The notes under the pieces were generated by a model. The model was given only the letters and a program-made list of their open reading frames with translations, made no database searches and had not been told where the DNA came from. A stretch of 64,000 bases of DNA from Siphonodentalium dalli (Eukaryota > Mollusca > Scaphopoda > Gadilida > Siphonodentaliidae). Positions 11,970 to 24,400 of this stretch are shown here, one piece after another. The stretch's first letter is position 1. Each line of letters begins with the position of its first letter. Made by a program: the position numbers and the translations under genes. The stretch is from the NCBI GenBank assembly GCA_032622095.1, contig CP136061.1, positions 84,848,324 to 84,912,323 of the forward strand, given 5' to 3'.

Positions 11970-12620
11970 TAAGTTTCGAAGTTCTAAGCTGCTTGTGAGC
12001 AATATTGAAACGCCAGTGTCAAAGCCAAAGTGAAACCATTGATCAGATCGGAGACAAACTTTTGGTCGGGATGGTCGGAAAGGGCCCACTGCAGGAATTT
12101 CACATTTACTGTAGTGGAGACACTGGTCGGAATTAATGCCGGGTCCTCTGCACTGACTTGAAGTCATTTGAAATTTGGGGCATTTTTGAAAGGCTTGGAG
12201 GGTTTTTGACTACAGACAGGTTTTGGGTGAGGACCTCGGCATAACAGACACTCATGCACATATTTGCACCCCGTACCAAATGTACAACCTTTAACGGAAT
12301 TGAATTGAAGACAAGACATATTATTATTTGGTGTTTGTGTTGGAGAGCCAAATGATGTGCCAAAGCGACGAGGTGCAAATGAATTTTTTTTATAAATTTA
12401 GAGGACAGAATTTTTCTGAGTGCGATGGGTTTTTGCACACCGAGCAGCTTAGAGACCTCTGACTTGTGAACAAGGATGAATATAGGTGGATGTCTCTCAA
12501 GGCCCAGTTCACTTTGGTACCTCGAGCTAACCATGCTGCAGCTTTTGCTGAAAAGGCAAGATGGCCTTATGGTTTGGTTTTTTTCTCAAATCAACATGTC
12601 AAAAAGTTTAAAGAAAAAAA
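11970..12620 (-). pseudogene. DIRS gag-like remnant with a CCCH-type zinc finger
   Basis: On the - strand, in a frame different from the longest open one, 12286-12211 encodes a cysteine/histidine cluster. It starts CTFGTGCKYVHECLLC and is followed by RGPHPKPVC. C-x5-C-x4-H-x-C-x2-C is the finger usually found in DIRS Gag. Upstream, another frame reads AAAWLARGTKVNWALRDIHL (about 12570-12490), resembling the conserved Gag segment before the finger. Frames change several times, so the gene is dead. It lies 5' of the reverse transcriptase, giving the order gag-RT-RH-YR and supporting a DIRS or Ngaro assignment. The true 5' terminus was not found. Confidence 0.65.
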
Positions 12621-14006
12621 TGTGCGCAAAGCACACAAACGGACCACAGTATAATAAAGCGTTCCCTACAGCTAATTTTAATTTTACATTACTATGTTGT
12701 CTTTTTAAATGAAAACAAATAAACAGTAAATGGTGGAAAATGCATTGCTTTTAAGGTTGCGAATATAAGGGTTTCGCAGTGATTGTCGGCAATCCACCGT
12801 GTTTCACAGTGATTCGCGGTGTTTTGTAGTGAGGTGGGAATAAACTGCCATCACCTTGTTGATTAGACAAAAGCGCCTTGCTAATCCTCTCCACTAAGGC
12901 CCACGCTGTTGAGTGGGCCACCGTGAATCACTCTCCCAAAAATATCCCCACCGTGTTGAGTGTTTTCCTTACAGCACACGATGAGTGTACTGTATGTGTG
13001 TATTTTGTTTATCATTATAGTGATTGAAATATTTCATGGTTGATAATTGAATGATGATAGCATAGCATGCATGTACACACACATCTATATGTGTGTCCTG
13101 TTGACCTGTAACATATAGACATTATCCATTTCACATTCCTGAGACTAATAAATTATTGTGTCCCTGACATTTGACCAAGCTGACCATCAGTTGATCAAGA
13201 ATTGGTTTATTCAATAACCAAACCGGTCTATATTATTCAAGGTTAATCCTATGCTAGCATGCATCTGCTTTTGGCACACCTTCCAGGGAAAATTAGGTCA
13301 GCTTATTTGAATATTTGAAGAAAATTCCTCCGGGGGCTCATTGTGGGATTCTGTCCAGAGAGAACTTGATACAACAGAACCTGGTTGAGAAACTAATTTA
13401 ATGCCTCTGTTTATCTCTGAATTATGTTAATTGCTAGGTAGGGCCTATTGCCTATTCAGGGTAAATGACTTTTGTGAAGTGCGATTCTCACTAATTGGGT
13501 ATCCTTAAATATCCTTTTATATGATTTTTCATGTGGCATTTTTAGCTCAACTTGACAAAATATTAATATTGATATTAAAGTGTTGTGAAACACTCCGGTG
13601 GGGTGATCAAATATAAATGAAGAATAATCTTGTTCAAAGTAATAATTTCTACAAATATTATATCCAAATTGACAACACACCACCATTCTCATATATTAAT
13701 TAAATACAGTGACTCTCGATGGTGAAATCGTTTTCGTTAGTTTATTGCCGATATATTCGTCCCGAATCGAGTAGTAAATATTTACATTTGAGAGTAGTTC
13801 AGAGGATGTTTTCTATGAAGTGGTATGGTCAATTTGCTTCAGATTTTCGCCGATGTTAGTAGAATGGTACATTTCTCCAGTTGACATAGCGCCTGGATAC
13901 TAACTGATCAGTTTCACCCACCCGAACAAGTATGTCTTTAATTATTGGATTTCTTTGGTACACTGATAGTACAACTTGGCTAAAAGAATTAATTTTATTA
14001 TTAATT
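12620..14006 (+). other. Intron and possible DIRS 5' flank
   Basis: The segment 12766-12966 repeats short phrases in both directions (gtgattcgcggtg, ccaccgtgaatcac) and could be part of the DIRS 5' terminal region or a small separate element. The remainder is AT-rich intron with no recognisable feature. Confidence 0.35.
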
Positions 14007-14503
14007 ATACCCCCACTTTCGAAGATTGACTGTGTCTGTCCGTCCGTCCGTCTGTCACACTTTCTCCCTCCAAGTGTCCGTCTGTACGTCCGACCTCATA
14101 ACTCGAACAACAATGAACCGATTTCAATAATTTTTTGTATGCAATCTCCTTAGGAGCGCCTCTCCACATGATGCTAATTGCGATGTGGTCCGACTTTCTT
14201 TTTTTAAGTTACGCCTTACTTTTCGACTTATTTTGACTTAGAAAATTCTGTCCGACTTCTTAACTTTAACAAATATGAACCGATTTCAATAATTTTTGGT
14301 GTACATGCTTCTCACAACGCCCTCTCTACATGATGCGGCTCAGGGTTGGCTCGGACTGTTTTTCCTAACATTACACTTCATTTTCGACTTATTTTGACTT
14401 AGAACATTTTGTGATTTTTTTTGTGTGGATGCTGTTTACGGATAATGTGGGTTGAATTTGCCACGGTGGGTGTATGCTAGCACACGAGTGCACACCTCTT
14501 GTT
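14007..14503 (+). mobile_element. Family B pearl/Helentron-like element
   Basis: The element starts TATACCCCCAC and carries a (CCGT)n-like stretch at about 14035-14057. It has two core units of about 160 bp, each containing 'atgaaccgatttcaataatt' or a close variant and ending 'cgacttattttgacttagaa'. The 3' side has GGTGGGTGTA, a degenerate inverted copy of the start, then GCACACGAGTGC (14480-14491), a stem-loop, and the end TCTTGTT (14497-14503). The sequence is unlike family A but the plan is the same. Confidence 0.6.
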
Positions 14504-14867
14504 TAATTTTACCAGAGTTACCTGGAGTTGCAGCCTTTGTTGAATATGGAAATTTGTGAATTTTGTGTGTATAAATGTTTCACCTTGTAATATGGGTGTG
14601 AGTTATTGGATTTGGTTGAGATTTGGTGCGGTATAGTGACCAATGTGAAAAGATACCCCCATAAAATGGGTTTTATCCATTGATTTTCACCACATTTGGA
14701 TCACTTGGATCAGAGAAACCAGCAAATGTTTCCTCTATACAATCATATAGCATTACCCATGCTCTAAACTGAGGGTCGGTTGATGGGGGGGGGGGGATAC
14801 CTCACTTGGCGTTGCACTTGTTTCTTATAATAATGAGATTCTGATTTATTATTGTCATGTTTTACAG

Positions 14868-14993
14868 CGGGAGGATTTGCATCAGCATGTTCTACAGCAC
14901 AACCGTGTAATACAGATAAGGATCTGTCTTGCAGAGTTTTAAAATGCAGATGTTCGCTCGCACAGTACTGGAATAGCAATCTATGTCGAGACT
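14868..14993 (+). CDS. Exon: third six-cysteine EGF/EB-like module
   Basis: This exon of 126 bp has a strong acceptor (tgttttacag ending at 14867) and donor GTGAGT at 14994. Phase is 1-1. The 41 complete codons contain six cysteines with a C-R-C step and a YW before the last cysteine, matching the modules at 717 and 5419. After this exon the next recognisable one is the FN3 exon at 29565, across a 14.6-kb intron filled with transposons. An unrecognised small exon could lie between them. It is an extracellular module of the same protein. Confidence 0.78.
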
Positions 14994-16170
14994 GTGAGTA
15001 ACTAGTGAGAACACTTTTCAAGAGCTTATGCAATTCTCCTGCACACCAGATTTTTAAAGCCAATAATATATTGATCATCGCTAGCTCTGCTTAAACAAAC
15101 CCTTTGCTTACTGGATGGATTCCTGCATACAGTTATAAAAGTATACACTCAAATGGTTTTTCATCTGGAGGGATGTTAAGAAAAAATGAGCAGGCAAAAG
15201 ACAAAATAATTGATAATACAAAAGCAGAAGGAGCATTACAGTCAATTCCATTTAATCGAATAATTCGTTTATTAAAATAATATTTCGCATTCCAAAACCA
15301 TTTTAATAGTACATCTGTATTTTTTAATTACTTATTCGAATAGACTCCCAAGCGGACTATCGCTTAATTGAATAGAATATTCGCAACAATGTGCTCTGAA
15401 AGTCGGTATTTTCATGCATTCTAGAACTTAGTTGAAGGTATTTCATCCAAAATATTATAGTTTATGTCAAGAAACCGCAGACAATCGTATTAGATCGAAA
15501 ATGGGTGACATAAAACGTTTCAAAAGCGAGTGCTTTACGATCATATTTTATAGTTTATGATATAAATTCTTGGACATATCAATGAAATATTATTGACAAA
15601 CACTATAGAAGAAGAAAATAATAACTTGTATTTTTTATTTAATTGTCCACACAAAGCAATGTTATTCACAGATAAATTGAAGCGTGTGCGTTTATTATGA
15701 AAACAACCTGTCAAACAGACACCTGCTTATCACGTGACCATGCACAAAGAATTAGGCTTGTGTTCGTTTCGCACTTAGCACAAAGGATTGTCCCATTAAT
15801 GATGACAGAGTGTTTGTTTAAGTATTGAGTCATGGTCACAAGTCATAAGGGTCACACGTCAGGAAACAATGAGTACACCCGCTAACAAAGGGCAAATTAA
15901 CGTGTCACTTGTAAAAACAAAATCGTACCAGGGCTATTATAAATGCGATGCTGTGGGTACACCAGTCACATCCAGCCTAAACCAAGCCTCACATCCCAAC
16001 AGCCTCGACTCCTCCACCACGCTTCCACTGCTTTGCCTCCAAATACAACAGCCTCAACAACCGATTTTCATCAAAGAATTATAGAAAGGGTGAAGGGAAC
16101 TGCACAATGCGTTCCGACCATCCTACCCGGCCTGCGGCCGGAAACTACACAACAACACCAGTCATAATTA

Positions 16171-16260
16171 CTCAGAAAGCACAACGACCTCTCCCTGGCT
16201 GATAAGTTTGAAGTGATTAAGTTACTAGACCAGAAGTTTTCATTTGCATCGTGGATTCCA
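16171..16260 (+). pseudogene. Tigger-like transposase N-terminal fragment
   Basis: The frame encodes KHNDLSLADKFEVIKLL followed by DQKFSFASWIP and a stop. The L-S-L-x-x-K-x-x-V-I-x-x-L-D pattern is the first helix of the DNA-binding domain of pogo/Tigger transposases and CENP-B. No DDE domain was found in the rest of the element, so it can move only with help from another copy. Confidence 0.6.
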
Positions 16261-16290
16261 TGAACACTTTAGGCCTATGTATGCTTTTAT

Positions 16291-18387
16291 TATACCCCCT
16301 TTAAAAAAAAAGGGGGGTATACTGTTTTGCACCTGTCCGTCCGTCGTCCGTCTGTCCGTCCGTCTGTCCGTCCGTGCGTGCGTGCGTGCGTGAGTCCGTA
16401 CGTCCGTCCGATGTCTGTTCGTGTCATAACTTGAACAGTAGTGCTCGGATCTTAATGACATTAGGTATGGATGTTCACTATTATGAGGACATTAAATAGA
16501 GGGTTCCGTCATTTTGTTTGGATTTTCCATTCTAGAGTTATTCATCTTTGTTTATCTGGAAATAGTGGCTTTTTGGTTCGTCTGGTGTCTGTTCATGTCG
16601 TAACTTCAACAGTTGTGCTGGGATCTCAACCAAATTTGGTGTGGATGTTCACAACTATGAGGACATTAAAAAGAGGGTTCCATCGTTTTGTTCGGATTTT
16701 CCAATCTAGAGTTATTCATTTTTGTTTATCTCGAAATGTTGGATTTTTGGTCCATCTGGTGTCTGTTCATGTCATAACCTGAACAGTAGTGCTCGGATCT
16801 CAATGAAATTTTGTATGGATGTTCACTACTATGAGGGCATTCAATAGAGGGTTCCATCGTTTTGTTCGGATTTTCCATTCTAGAGTTATACATCTTTGTT
16901 CATCTGGAAATGTTGGCTTTTTGGTTCGTCTGGTGTCTGTTCATGTCGTAACTTCTACAGTTGTACTGGGATCTCAATGGGATTTGGTATGGATGTTCAC
17001 TACTATGATGACATGAAAAGGAGGGTTCCATCGTTTTGTTCCGCTTTTCCATTCTAGAGTTATTTATCTTTGTTCATCTGGAAATGTTGGCTTTTTGGTC
17101 CGTCTGGTGTCTGTTCATGTCGTAACTTCAACTGTTGTGCTGGGATCTCAATGGAATTTGGTATAGATGTTCACTGCTATGAGGACATTCAATAGGGGGT
17201 TCCATTGTTCTGTTCTGCTTTTCCATTCTAGAGTAATTCATCTTTGTTTATCTGGAAATGTTGGCTGTTTGATCCATCCGATGTCTGTTCAGCTCATAAC
17301 TTGAACAGTAATGCTCGGATCTCAATGAAATTTGGTATGGATGTTCACCACTATGAGGACATTTAATGGCACATTCAAATGTTTGTTTTGGTTTTTTGTT
17401 CTATAGTTATTCATCTTTGTTTATATGAAAATGCTGATTTCTGGGTCCATACTGTTATGCCCTAAGTAAATGGCCCATCTAACTGAAGTGGCACCCCAGT
17501 TTAACTGCGTTCCGTTTTAACCTAACCGCGGTTATAAGATGCGTTTAAAACGCAAGAGAACCGAATAAATTGTGCGGTTAAAACGGATACGTCGCGGTTA
17601 AACCGGTATATGTCGCTCTTAATGGAACAGATACCATATGGCGTATATGGCATATCATGTTTTAGTTGCCATGCTCGTTAGACAATTAAGTTAGCACAAA
17701 TAACATGCCAGTATATTTAAGTTTTCCGATCTTGCATTCGTTGCTATATAATCATAATTAACTACAAACGTGACACGCCAGCTAGATTCGCGAATTGCGT
17801 ATGTAATATTACTAGTATTAAATTCAGCACTCTACTTTGCTTCAAACATAAGCATGTATTTTTTCACAAGCCGAACAACGGACGTATACTAGAACATATA
17901 TGTCAAAATTATACAGTTTTCAACAAGTAGGGATTAAAACATAAAATATATCGTGTTGAGTACCGATGGTGATAACGAAAACATACAATCAACTCCTGGT
18001 CGATTATGAAGTTACCACTTTGCCATGATCGCTAAAACACAAAACGATAACATACACTGGTAGATGCATGGTTAGTACCCCTTTCTTTCCCATTAAATAT
18101 TCAAATACCGGAAGGTTAACGTTTACGTGCGGTGTAACCGCAGTTAAGGGTTATTAACTGCGGTAACCTAACCGCATGTAACTGCGATGCCACCGCAGTT
18201 ACAGCAAATAACTGCAGTGCGGTTACGGTTTAACCGCAGTTGTAAACAGATTATAACTGCAGTTAATGGGTCATTTACTTAGGGCATAACAGTATGTCTG
18301 AGTATAGCCATCATAAGTTATAGATATGCCCACACTAGGCGGTATGCCACGAGGGTGTATGCACCGGACGACAGTCCATCTCTTGTT
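16291..18387 (+). mobile_element. Family C pearl/Helentron-like element (interrupted)
   Basis: The 5' end TATACCCCCTTT and AAGGGGGGTATA form a near-perfect terminal hairpin with an A-rich loop. A long CCGT/GCGT microsatellite follows (16338-16410). There are about six core units of roughly 173 bp, each starting near 'tgtctgttcatgtcgtaac', at about 16410, 16588, 16758, 16931, 17105 and 17281. After a nested MITE, the 3' end carries GGGTGTATGC (degenerate inverted start), the stem-loop GGACGACAGTCC (18366-18377) and TCTTGTT (18381-18387). Open frames here are translations of the repeat unit, not genes. Confidence 0.65.
17452..18292. mobile_element. TA-flanked MITE with 27-bp TIRs
   Basis: The ends begin CTGTTATGCCCTAAGTAAAT and are inverted copies over 27 bp with one mismatch. 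TA flanks both sides (17450-17451, 18293-18294). The 841-bp interior is rich in AACCGC and GCGGTT phrases, which give it a self-complementary character, and has no open frame of note. It interrupts the family C core array. TA duplication suggests a Tc1/mariner-type helper, but the CTG start is not diagnostic. Confidence 0.8.
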
Positions 18388-18475
18388 ACTGTTTATATTG
18401 TCACTGTTATTTAATATTTATCCGTTATATGTTTTAAAATAAATCATGTTCTATAAAATGTCTTCCTCAATCACT

Positions 18476-18597
18476 CGATCAAAGGTGAATAACTCTAACC
18501 AGTCCTTCAATGTAAACATTAAACATGTGCTTCTATCGATCAAAGGTGAATAACTCTAACCAGTCCTTCAATATAAACATTAAACACATGCTTTTAT
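18476..18597 (+). repeat. 61-bp tandem duplication
   Basis: The unit starting cgatcaaaggtgaataactc at 18476 is repeated at 18537 with few changes. A separate 32-bp tandem pair lies at 18785-18848. Both are within the right part of the Tigger-like element. Confidence 0.85.
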
Positions 18598-19126
18598 CGA
18601 TCGATGTTTTTACAATTTTCCCTCAGTAAAAAGTAACAACAAACACACAATCTGACAATGGTATTACAAATATTTTAATATTATATGAAACAATCAATAA
18701 AGAGAACAATATTATGAAGTAAATACACATTTAATAACAGGTATTTTAAAGATTTTATATCAAACAAACATCGGTCAAGACAGTGGTACATCGTCAACTC
18801 GAAATTACAACATTTTGGTGCATCGTCAACTCGAAATTACAACGTTTTGGTGCAAATTCGTCTAATCAAATAATCGGTTATTCTAATAAAAAATTGCTGC
18901 ACCGAGCATATTCTATTAACCGAAATGACTGTACTTATTATTGGTAAATGTTCAGATAATAAATTCAATAGACCTATGGGCATTTGTTGAACTTATAATC
19001 TGAACATTTCTTTTGGGATAGCTACTCTTCAATAAGTATTTAGTATAGAAAGGGTTCATATTCTACAACATTATCATCAACTAAATATAGTCATGCACAA
19101 CTTCAAAACTGAGCTGACTTTTTATG

Positions 19127-21029
19127 TGTACCGTACCATGTATGGTACATATAATGCCAACGTCCTGATCAACCGTCTGCCATTCGTCCATCTGTCCATC
19201 CATATGTCTGTCTGTTTGTTTGTCCATAGGCACTTGCTATTCGATGCGATTACTCAAGTATTTTTAATCATATCATGTTCAAATTGTATGTGCATGTTTA
19301 TGATGACACACCTCTCACCTGTATAGTATTTGGTATCGATCAGTTGATCAATTTAGGATTTATTAACAGTTTCCATTCATATTTAATATGCAGGTTTATG
19401 ATGACACATGTGTTTATCAGTTAAGAAATAATGAACTCTTTCACACACATGACATCCGATTCAATTAAGTCAAATACTTTTCTGATTTACCTCATATTTC
19501 TTACCTAGGTTTTCCTTAGCACACTCTTCATCAATATTAATTTCTTATTTTGATTAATTAACCCTTATACTCTTGAACCAGGGTTATTATTTGATAGTTT
19601 TATACCATTAATTAGGTGTGATGTCCTGTTTTGAAAATATGAAGATTTTAATGCAATAGTTGCATGTGATATAATGATATCAATAAATAATTATGTCAAC
19701 ATTCAATATCCAGAGTACATGAGAGTACATGTTTTATATATGTTGTCATTCCACATGAAATCCATTATTAGATGAGTAATGACGTATGGCACAGAGCTGT
19801 GGCCAGTGGCTAGATGGAGACAACTATAAACAGCCCTGGTGACTGGCTAATTGTTTATCATACATGTCAAAATGTAATTAATGGGATGACACTCTGGTTT
19901 CTCTTATTATCTTGAAATTACAGGGTTACTGATAAGGGATCCCTCACTTATATAAGTGACTTCTATATTCCATTGGTCTGCTTGGAAAATAATTAACCCC
20001 TTCCAAGGTTCATATAGACATGTGCTATAATGTACGTGGGCCTTCCTCATATCTCTTATTTAGGGTTATCTTTCCACACTTTTCACATTATTGGATTTTG
20101 GTATTGATTGATTTATTGACTTTTGAAGAATATATTAACCTTTCAGACATGTTATCAATATTAAATTATAATAATGGCTGATAACCTATATGAATTATCT
20201 GTGCAGGTAGATAAATCTACATGACTATTGTTTGAATTATGCAGAAAACTATTAAATGAACCTTCTTTTTGAATCAGGTTCATTAGTTAATGAACACGCA
20301 ATAAGACACCAATTGAATATTCCTATAGATTCTAGGTGACGCCTTGTTTTGAAAATCCCTCAAGAGCACATGCTTTAATGTCAATGAATGAATAAGCTTG
20401 CAACCTAGTGTTTAGATTCGGGATGGGCCATATTTCTAGAAGTACATTTTGACCTCTTTTTTAAACACAGATTATTCTATGGCATTGACTTGTATGGAAT
20501 CAGTCACATGCTTTTTAAAACTATTTAGTATTGGTCAGTCAATATAATATTTTTGGGGAATATTAACCCCTTCCAGCAACCACATATTTGATATCTGATT
20601 TGATAACTCAAATATTTACCATGTCATTGTTTATATTTCATGGCACATTTTTTGATCACACACCCCTGACATGCATAGTTGGTGTTATTTGGTTGATTTG
20701 CCTCAAAATATTAACCCTGTTCCCAAAACACATAGAATCCAATGTGATAAGTCAATATTTTTCACACAATCACCCTCAATATTCACATCCAGATTAATCA
20801 TGATACACTTTTTGTCTATATAGGCATTGGTATTGATGTATCCATTTTAACCCTACCTATAACCACAACATGAAAAAATTCTATCGAAAGCAATACATTA
20901 TCTGATCAGTATATAAGAAAATGATGGAATCCCCTTAATATATCTTTCCAATCATCTCCTCGTGATGTGTACAACCTTATATTCTGTCCAGATCGAGTTG
21001 ATATGGTAGAAGGTGGTCGGTCTCTTGTT
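19127..21029 (+). mobile_element. Family F pearl/Helentron-like element
   Basis: The 5' region has the hairpin GTACCATGTATGGTAC (19133-19148), then a CCAT/CTGT-rich microsatellite (about 19175-19225). The interior repeats long diverged units with phrases like 'ctcatatttcttacctagg' and 'attaaccccttcca' (for example near 19491, 20045, 20565). It ends TCTCTTGTT at 21029, matching families A to D. The 3' stem-loop is not clear, so the boundaries are less certain than for the other families. Confidence 0.45.
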
Positions 21030-21477
21030 TTCAAAATTATTTGAAATGTTTTGCAATTATTATTTATCCCGCAGGGTCATAACACAACAAAGACAGGTTT
21101 GCCTGAATGAGTACTTTTAATTAATTGTTAATGAAAAAGGTAGTCACGAAATTATTGGTAGGGTGTTCACTATTCAGTTATCCAATTCTTGCTTCGAGTC
21201 TTCCTTTTTTGGCCCACTGCGCCATGCCAAATACAATGAAGCTGAGTCCGAGGGAACACGCTGTCCTCTGAAGGATCAGAAAGCAGTGATGGCTGCTGAA
21301 TCAGGAGCATGCGAATGCCATAGTTTAAAAAAAAAAGAAGAAAAGGGGTGGGATGGTGGGTTTCAAACAAAACATACTTTCTCCAATTTTCTCTGAATCT
21401 TGTGACAAGACCTTGGCCCTGTAACAACTTGGTTAAGTGCCTTCGATGATAAAGTTCAGCTCTCCCGATTTACTGAG

Positions 21478-24400
21478 TACTGTACTGACCCGCGTTTAGA
21501 CCCTTGCCCGTGTTTAGGCCCACCCATATCTTTTGGCCAAATTCCATGCACAGGGGTATATTCGAGTTTTAAAGGCCCACCCCAAATTTTTTTCAATTTC
21601 AGCAGTAGTAAGTAAGTATTTGCTATCAGCTTGTAGACAGAAAAAAACATTGACGAACTCGAGAAAAAAAATATTTATGTTCAAAACGGAATATTATACT
21701 TCGTAAGCAAGTGAGAAAATTCAATAAAATTCAATAAAGTGATTCTTAAAATCTTATTTGTTTATTAAGTTATACTTCCCGGGCCTGGGAAACTAATCAT
21801 TAACAGACATCAAATATAAAAGAACCCAATCGCTAACCAGCTGCCCGACTGATAGCTTCAAAAGCCATGAGTGGCTATGTGAGTGCAAAGCACACCTGTC
21901 CAACTACAGTACTGTAAAAACATATTTTTCGTGTTCAGTGACAACGTCGGTATGTTCCTACATGTGGCCAAACACAAAGAACTGATTTCCTGGTTATGTA
22001 AACACACAGTGGGTATAATAATGGAGCAGAATGGGAACTTGTCATTCAACATCAATGTCTTCCAAACTACTTCAATGTTATGCACTCGAAACCAAAATAA
22101 AGGTTATCGACATTAACATTTTAAAACTGCATTTTGTTAACGTTTTACAGTATAAACAGTTTAGTAGCGATAACTCCAAATATTCAAACACGTGCTTTTT
22201 AGCTCACCTGAGACGAAGTCTCCGGTGGAGCTATAGTCATCACTCCTCGTCCGTCGTTCGTCCGTCCATCGGTCCGTCCGTCTGTCCATCCGTCAAGAAT
22301 CATCTTCTTCTCCAGTACCCTAAGGCCAAATGGGTTCATATTTGGTGTGGATGTTCCCTGGTTGACTCATCAGACTCAGATTTGTTAAAATAAGGTCACT
22401 GAGTCAAATAGTTGCGAAGCTAGGGCCATAACTCTTTCCCACCATAGTAATTCTTAAAACAACTTTTCAAGAACCATCAGGCCTATTTAGCTTATATTTG
22501 GTATGGAAGGTCCTTGGGTGATTGGGGGTCAGATTTGTTCAAATGGGGTCACTGGGTCAAATAGGGGCAGAATCAGGGACATAACTCGATTCTCCCTAGT
22601 AATTATTAGAACAACTTCTTCTCCAGAATCATTGGGCCGATTTAGCTAATATTTTGTATGGTGGGTCCTTGTGTGAATGGGGTTCAGATTTGTTCAAATG
22701 GGGTCAGTGTGTCAAATAGGGGCCATGTCAGGAACATAACATTAAAAATATACCATTTTTTTTAATTTAAATCCTTGCTCAATTAAAAAAAAAATTCAAA
22801 ATTAACAATACAATTTTTTTTTTTCATTTTAACCCCGTATTTTTTTAGACACAAAACACCCCATTCCACCCTTCCCCTCCTCACCCCTGTCCCCACTGCC
22901 ACCCCCAATCTGCGCCGCCCCTGCACCCACTGCAGTCAAGAAAAAATTAGAAAAACTAACACCATTGTAACATCCATATAGTATTGTATTAGCCCCAGAC
23001 AGAAAGAGTTAATAACACAGTCATCAATTCAGATGTTATCTAGCTGGCTGACAGGTAGGTGTAAACATTCATGCCCTGTGAGTATCATTAACATCATATC
23101 AAAACAAAATGCTGTATGTCTGACATTTGCAGAATGAGGTCCCCAGAGGGTAATTTAGTGATGCTACTCTGCACAGTAGGCTAGCATCACCAAATACACT
23201 CTCCAGGGACCTCATTATGCTTAGGCCTCATCTTCAGGGAAGTATACATGGTCTTAAATTGACATTTCTACTTACTTTTTCCATTCTGTTCAGTTTCTAT
23301 ATCCCCTAATTTGCTGAAGATAAAATTGATAATTGAAGTGCCCAATGGGTGCACATCACCAATTAACTGGTCAACTTCAATCTGTTCCTATGTCTCCCAT
23401 AGCAGTTGACGCCTAAGCATAATGAGGTCCCCAGATGGTGAATTTGGTGACACTAGCCCACCTTGCAGGATTGCAGCACTAAATTCACCCTTTAGGGAAC
23501 TCATTCTACAAAAGTCAGACACTATATTCAGGCTTGGCTGTTCCACTATTATATTCTTAACCACCACCTATCCAGTTGTACTCATTATACCCTGATTTGC
23601 AAAGAAAACTTGGGGGGGGGTGGTATATTGGATTGAATTTGTCTGTCAGTATGTCCTCCCATCCATCCCTCTGTTGGGATGTCTCCATCCGTCCATCAAT
23701 TTTGTTCTTCTCCACATACATATTAAAGACCGAATGGGTTTATATATTTTGACTCACATTCAGATTTGTTCAAATGAGTTCATCAGGTCATATAGGTGAG
23801 AAGCCAGGGCCATAACTCTTTCCCTCCATAGTAATTCTTCAAAAACCATCAGGCCTATTTAGCTTTTGGTATGGAGGGTCCTTTGGTGAGTGGAGTTCAG
23901 ATTTGTACACATGAGGTCATTTTTAGGAAACTTTTGAGGAAAATCAGTTTTCTTCAACTCTTAAAATCTAAAATTGAAATTTCTAGATGAATGGATCTCA
24001 TAGATGGGGATTCACATTTGTTCAAATAGGGGCAGAGATAAGAGATTTAACTCTCAACCACCCACTCTACCTGTATGTATGCTGTTTGATACTGGTATAA
24101 TAATATATATATTCCTATTGATTTCTAAGCTGCCTGGGTGGGGGCAATGAGGCTGTAGATTTGATTTTTCAACCAGTAACAGTCCATATTTTCTTACTTC
24201 GGGTTAAACTGTTCGACCGAAATAGCCACAAATTTTAATAAGCTTCCACCACAAGGACCATCAGGTCTATTTTACTAATATTTAGTATGAAGGGTTCTTT
24301 GGTGTCTGGTATTCAAATTTATTCAGATGTGGTCACCAGGTTAAATAGGGTGGGACCAGGGACATAACTGTATGTCTCTATAGTCATTCTTAAATTGTCT

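Larger units (their letters stand above)
15239..18931 (+). mobile_element. Tigger/pogo-like DNA transposon remnant, host to two nested elements
   Basis: The left end reads CAGTCAATTCCATTTAATCG and the right end, inverted, CAGTCATTTCGGTTAATAGA. Both are flanked by TA (15237-15238 and 18932-18933), the target of pogo-type transposons. Inside, 16171-16260 encodes NDLSLADKFEVIKLLDQK, the CENP-B/psq-like helix-turn-helix start of a Tigger-type transposase. An open start at 15869 lies upstream of it in another frame. A stop follows at once, so the gene is broken. The family C element at 16291 is inserted inside, and a MITE is inserted inside that. Confidence 0.7.

Noticed and set aside
15869-16167. 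Independent small genes
   Set aside because: Both frames lie between a Tigger-like end and its helix-turn-helix fragment, so they are more likely shifted transposase leader sequence.
16471-17016. Open frames with repeated 'RGFHRFVRIFHSRVIHL' peptides
   Set aside because: They are translations of the 173-bp family C unit, and the DNA unit explains the peptide repeat.
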